Shown here piece by piece: positions 61,217 to 64,000 of a stretch of DNA of 64,000 nt. Position numbers and translations under genes: made by a program. The number at the start of each line of letters is the position of its first letter. Position 1 is the first letter of the stretch. The stretch is from NCBI RefSeq assembly GCF_010501065.1, contig NZ_QVMM01000002.1, forward strand, positions 158,238 to 222,237, in the 5' to 3' direction. Under the pieces are notes generated by a model. It saw only the letters and a list, made by a program, of their open reading frames with translations, was not told the origin of the DNA and ran no database searches. This DNA comes from Dysgonomonas sp. 216 (GTDB taxonomy: Bacteria > Bacteroidota > Bacteroidia > Bacteroidales > Dysgonomonadaceae).

Positions 61217-61672
61217 TTATGCTTTTAATATGTCCAGTGCCAAAAACGGCATTGAAATTTCCATGAACTTGTCACCTTGTGACATTCCTTCTTCGTATTC
61301 GGTGAATTCAACACCTTTGATCACACGCGTATTGATGGCTGTTTTTCCTGCTCCACCTACTGAATTCAGTTCAGCACCATAAGACACCACAATATCAATC
61401 TGCATGTCCAACAGATCACCTTTGGCAACTGCTGCATCCAGTGCATATAATTGACTTTGTGTGAATATCAATGAACCTGTGACAGAGTTATTGCCACGCT
61501 GAATGGTGTGTGCATTGCGTCCTTTGGCATGCATCGCTTCCTTTTCAGTTGCTTTCTTATATTTGATTTCACGGAATCCTGAAATTGGAATTCCACCAAA
61601 CAGAATGCTGATATCAGCCCACTCATATTCACGTCCATTGATTCTGAATAAATCTTTGATTATATCTTCCAT
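61217..61672 (-). CDS. Tail tube protein
   Basis: The 151-aa product begins MEDIIKDLFRINGREYEWAD and has alternating beta segments: ISILFGGIPISGFREIKYKK, then NSVTGSLIFTQSQLYALDAA, and the closing INTRVIKGVEFTEYEEGMSQ. This fits contractile-tail tube proteins. It sits directly behind the sheath gene (1-bp gap), as in all P2-like tails. Confidence 0.75.
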   Translation of the reverse strand: MEDIIKDLFRINGREYEWADISILFGGIPISGFREIKYKKATEKEAMHAKGRNAHTIQRGNNSVTGSLIFTQSQLYALDAAVAKGDLLDMQIDIVVSYGAELNSVGGAGKTAINTRVIKGVEFTEYEEGMSQGDKFMEISMPFLALDILKA

Positions 61673-61673
61673 A

Positions 61674-62870
61674 TCAATTTTCGTTTACTGTAAAACCTAA
61701 AACCACTTTGATATACCTGGCATAACCGAATGGACGCACACGCAATTCAACGTTCACTGTACTGGTTGCCAAAACATCTTGTGTTGGATCAATGAAGCAT
61801 TGCACACCACGATCCGATGAATCAGAACTGTCAGCAGACAATTCATCATTGGCTGTCATATTGATTGCAATTGCATTTTCAACATCTTGCTGCCATCCGA
61901 TAATCACAGGCTGCAACATTGTTCCATCATTTTTCACTGGCACTTTGTCCAACAGTTTTTCAACTAAAACTGCATAAGCGATCCGCAATGCTTTGTCAAT
62001 GGTTCGTCTGCGTGTCAGTTGGTTGTAGTCATCTGTTGCTTTGGTTGCCAACAGGTCATCAGAAATGAAATATCCTGCAATACCTGTGAAGGTTCTGAAA
62101 GTGATATATGCTTTGTCATATATGCTTTCAACATCTGCTAATTCAATAGCTTTGTCACCTGCATACATGGTCAGCGTATTCAATGCACCATCTGCAACAC
62201 GTCCGATGTTATTGTCAACACTCGAACTGGCAATGCGTCCACCAATAAAACCGATAGCCTGATTTGCTGATCCTTTTTCGCTTGAACCGATCACAACACC
62301 CACACGATTATATCTGTATGTTTTCAAGTCCACCAGTTCTTGTGGATCACCTGAAAATCCAAGTCCATCAATAATGGTGAATATTGGTGCATATTTCGTT
62401 TCAGCCGACCAATCACCTAGTGCATTTGCATTCATCATTGCTTGTGCAACATCTGAATCCAACCCATTTTCAATGGTTGCACCTTCTTTGGCAACCTTCG
62501 TGATTATCAATCCACGCACCTGACCATTGGTGGATTCAATTATGTTTCTTGCATACGGATTTTCTTTGTCCAAAACTGCTGACATGGTCAGTGTATCAGG
62601 ATAGCCACAAATGAACAATTGTGTTCCTTCTTGTGCTTCTTTGTAGAAATCTGAAACAGTTTTATGAAGAAGTGCGTTATTGTCAGCAGTCACACCAAGT
62701 GCTTCCAAATCTGCTGTTTTTCTGATACTGTAATTTGTTGCAAGCACAAAAGTGTCATCAACACTTGCTGCACCAACTACAATCAGACACAACAGACCAT
62801 CAGCACTGGCAATGGTTTGACCTAATGCACCGTTTCCGTATGTGAATGTTACTTTTGGTAATCCTGCCAT
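61674..62870 (-). CDS. Tail sheath protein (DUF2586-like)
   Basis: The start is the ATG at 62870 (MAGLPKVTFTYGNGALGQTI), 1 bp after the stop of the previous gene; an upstream in-frame ATG would overlap that gene by 50 bp. The 398-aa protein looks like the DUF2586 sheath family: TIASADGLLCLIVVGAASVD near the start, RYNRVGVVIGSSEKGSANQA in the centre, and the C-terminal strand VELRVRPFGYARYIKVVLGF. The C-terminal arm links to neighbouring sheath subunits. It places the module among contractile (myovirus or tailocin) tails. Confidence 0.8.
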   Translation of the reverse strand: MAGLPKVTFTYGNGALGQTIASADGLLCLIVVGAASVDDTFVLATNYSIRKTADLEALGVTADNNALLHKTVSDFYKEAQEGTQLFICGYPDTLTMSAVLDKENPYARNIIESTNGQVRGLIITKVAKEGATIENGLDSDVAQAMMNANALGDWSAETKYAPIFTIIDGLGFSGDPQELVDLKTYRYNRVGVVIGSSEKGSANQAIGFIGGRIASSSVDNNIGRVADGALNTLTMYAGDKAIELADVESIYDKAYITFRTFTGIAGYFISDDLLATKATDDYNQLTRRRTIDKALRIAYAVLVEKLLDKVPVKNDGTMLQPVIIGWQQDVENAIAINMTANDELSADSSDSSDRGVQCFIDPTQDVLATSTVNVELRVRPFGYARYIKVVLGFTVNEN

Positions 62871-62871
62871 T

Positions 62872-63336
62872 TTATTCTTTGTATTTTGGTACGACTGTTT
62901 GATCATCAAGCGATCTTGCATGCTTCAATGCATCGCTTTCTGCAAAAAATGGAATGTCATCACTGGTGAAGAATAGTTTGGTGCAGTTCGGATTGTTTTT
63001 GAACACATCTGTTGCAACCTTATCACGTTGATCAGTTTTTCCACCAGGCTTTGCCGTTTTTGGTGTTTTGTCCGACTGATCACCTTTGTTCACTTCACCA
63101 CCAGGTTGATCCCCTTCTTTCGTTGAAGTTCCTGTTGCTTTATTTTTAGAATCCACTTTGGTAGTTTTTCCACCTTTTGTGCTTTTACCACCAGTTGATT
63201 TGGCTTTTGCGGTGTCTTTCGATACCTTCTGCGTTTCGTCTTTTGGTTCAGGATTGGTGTTTTCTTCACCTTGTACCAAAACAGTATTTTCAGGATTCGT
63301 TGAAGCATCTTTTTCTTTGTTTTCTAATTCTGACAT
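62872..63336 (-). CDS. Phage structural-region protein with disordered Lys/Thr/Gly linker
   Basis: The 154-aa product has a low-complexity middle (about 20-105) of Lys, Thr, Ser and Gly repeats (KSTGGKSTKGGKTTKVDSKN). A compact C-terminal part follows (NPNCTKLFFTSDDIPFFAES, DALKHARSLDDQTVVPKYKE). I recognise no family. Its first 13 codons lie inside the 234-bp tandem repeat, so extra truncated copies of its start are found at 63570 and 63804. It is the first complete gene of the tail operon in this window. Confidence 0.65.
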   Translation of the reverse strand: MSELENKEKDASTNPENTVLVQGEENTNPEPKDETQKVSKDTAKAKSTGGKSTKGGKTTKVDSKNKATGTSTKEGDQPGGEVNKGDQSDKTPKTAKPGGKTDQRDKVATDVFKNNPNCTKLFFTSDDIPFFAESDALKHARSLDDQTVVPKYKE

Positions 63337-63929
63337 GATTTCTTTAGTTTATAAACAGGCTTTAAATCCAGGTTAAAGCCTGTTTTGTTTAATCTTATCT
63401 TTATTATGCTTATGCGTTGGCACTGTAAATCGCACCATATCCGAATTTGCGGAATGGTATTGCTACAAATCGCATTTGGAATCCAAGCAACCAACCACGA
63501 TAATCAGCCCAACGTTTTTCAGGTTCACCTTCGTTGAAGCATCTTTTTCTTTGTTTTCTAATTCTGACATGATTTCTTTAGTTTATAAACAGGCTTTAAA
63601 TCCAGGTTAAAGCCTGTTTTGTTTAATCTTATCTTTATTATGCTTATGCGTTGGCACTGTAAATCGCACCATATCCGAATTTGCGGAATGGTATTGCTAC
63701 AAATCGCATTTGGAATCCAAGCAACCAACCACGATAATCAGCCCAACGTTTTTCAGGTTCACCTTCGTTGAAGCATCTTTTTCTTTGTTTTCTAATTCTG
63801 ACATGATTTCTTTAGTTTATAAACAGGCTTTAAATCCAGGTTAAAGCCTGTTTTGTTTAATCTTATCTTTATTATGCTTATGCGTTGGCACTGTAAATCG
63901 CACCATATCCGAATTTGCGGAATGGTATT
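63296..63929. repeat. 234-bp direct tandem repeat, about 2.7 copies
   Basis: Copy 1 spans 63296-63529, copy 2 63530-63763, and a partial third copy 63764-63929; as far as I can read them they are identical. On the minus strand each unit holds the last 39 codons and stop of an upstream gene (GEPEKRWADYRGWLLGFQMR, ending GYGAIYSANA), a 12-bp hairpin (AACAGGCTTTAA/TTAAAGCCTGTT, copy 1 at 63354-63384), and the first codons of the next gene. The seam joins both genes out of frame. It may be a real tandem duplication or an assembly artefact next to a mobile element. Confidence 0.85.
63410..63529 (-). pseudogene. C-terminal fragment of the upstream phage structural gene (repeat copy 1)
   Basis: Forty codons ending in the TAA at 63410-63412 encode GEPEKRWADYRGWLLGFQMR, then FVAIPFRKFGYGAIYSANA. 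The same fragment recurs at 63644-63763 and, shortened, at 63878-63929. The complete gene would lie beyond the window; it is most likely a head or head-tail protein by position, but the family is not recognisable. In each repeat the fragment is cut off at its 5' side by the seam. Confidence 0.55.
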
Positions 63930-64000
63930 TGTATAATATAATTGAAAAGTAGTCCACTAAAATAATTGAAAAGTATACCACCAGTTAGGTAAAATGTGTG
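63930..64000. mobile_element. Putative end of an IS21-type insertion sequence
   Basis: At 63930 the third repeat copy stops agreeing with the others and a new sequence begins with TG. It contains two related units 24 bp apart, AATTGAAAAGTAGTCCACTA (63940) and AATTGAAAAGTATACCACC (63964). Multiple short repeats of the GAAAAGTAnnCCAC kind are typical of IS21-family ends as I remember them. The transposase genes would lie outside the window, so this remains a partial call. Confidence 0.45.

Noticed and set aside
63296..63929. CRISPR array because of repeats at regular spacing
   Set aside because: The repeats are 234 bp, contiguous and contain gene ends and starts, with no spacers or cas genes.

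Overview
The window reads as chromosomal DNA of a member of the Bacteroidales. Supporting signs are SusC/SusD pairs, a hybrid two-component system (HTCS), many Bacteroidetes-type secreted glycoside hydrolases, TAnnTTTG-like -7 boxes and AT-rich intergenic DNA. Family-level placement (for example Dysgonomonadaceae) is only a guess. There are no rRNA or tRNA genes and no CRISPR array.

Layout. (1) 1-2.4 kb: the 5' part of valS (cut by the window edge), a 333-bp MITE-like element with terminal inverted repeats, an isolated terminase-small-subunit-like gene, and a small duplicated helical protein. (2) 2.45-50.4 kb: a very large polysaccharide utilisation locus (PUL). Its left arm is a leftward operon (alpha/beta hydrolase, beta-lactamase-like serine hydrolase, GH97, heparinase II/III-like lyase, GH43, GH88). 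A rightward block holds a 1191-aa secreted protein of unknown family, the HTCS regulator and a GH28-like beta-helix enzyme. A leftward seven-gene operon then encodes three fasciclin (FAS1) lipoproteins and two SusC/SusD pairs. The right arm carries GH43, GH2, GH95, GH31 and a second GH28-like enzyme, all leftward. (3) 50.5-64 kb: a cut-off remnant of a YidE-type transporter, then, across a sharp change in base composition, a leftward contractile-tail phage module (sheath, tube, chaperone, tape measure, hub, spike, baseplate, lysis cassette, collar fibre, SGNH-esterase fibre). It ends at the right in a 234-bp tandem repeat of 2.7 copies, interrupted by what looks like the end of an IS21-type insertion sequence.

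How the genes work together. SusC/SusD and the FAS1 lipoproteins would capture and import oligosaccharides. Lyases and beta-helix enzymes would open an acidic backbone, GH88 would remove the unsaturated uronic acid left by a lyase, and GH43, GH2, GH31, GH95, GH97 and the esterase-like hydrolases would strip side chains. The enzyme set fits a branched acidic plant glycan (pectin side chain, gum or similar); the exact substrate cannot be read from sequence. The HTCS probably controls the locus through a newly noticed 39-bp operator. It is present in front of the 1191-aa gene, the first GH28-like gene and the FAS1/SusCD operon, each time exactly 19 nt upstream of a -7 box.

The phage part resembles P2/Mu-type contractile tails. 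The lysis cassette contains an apparent one-gene (unimolecular) spanin. The broken host gene and 22-bp-spaced TGTACA repeats at the left end suggest a transposable, Mu-like prophage, probably defective because of the rearranged right edge.
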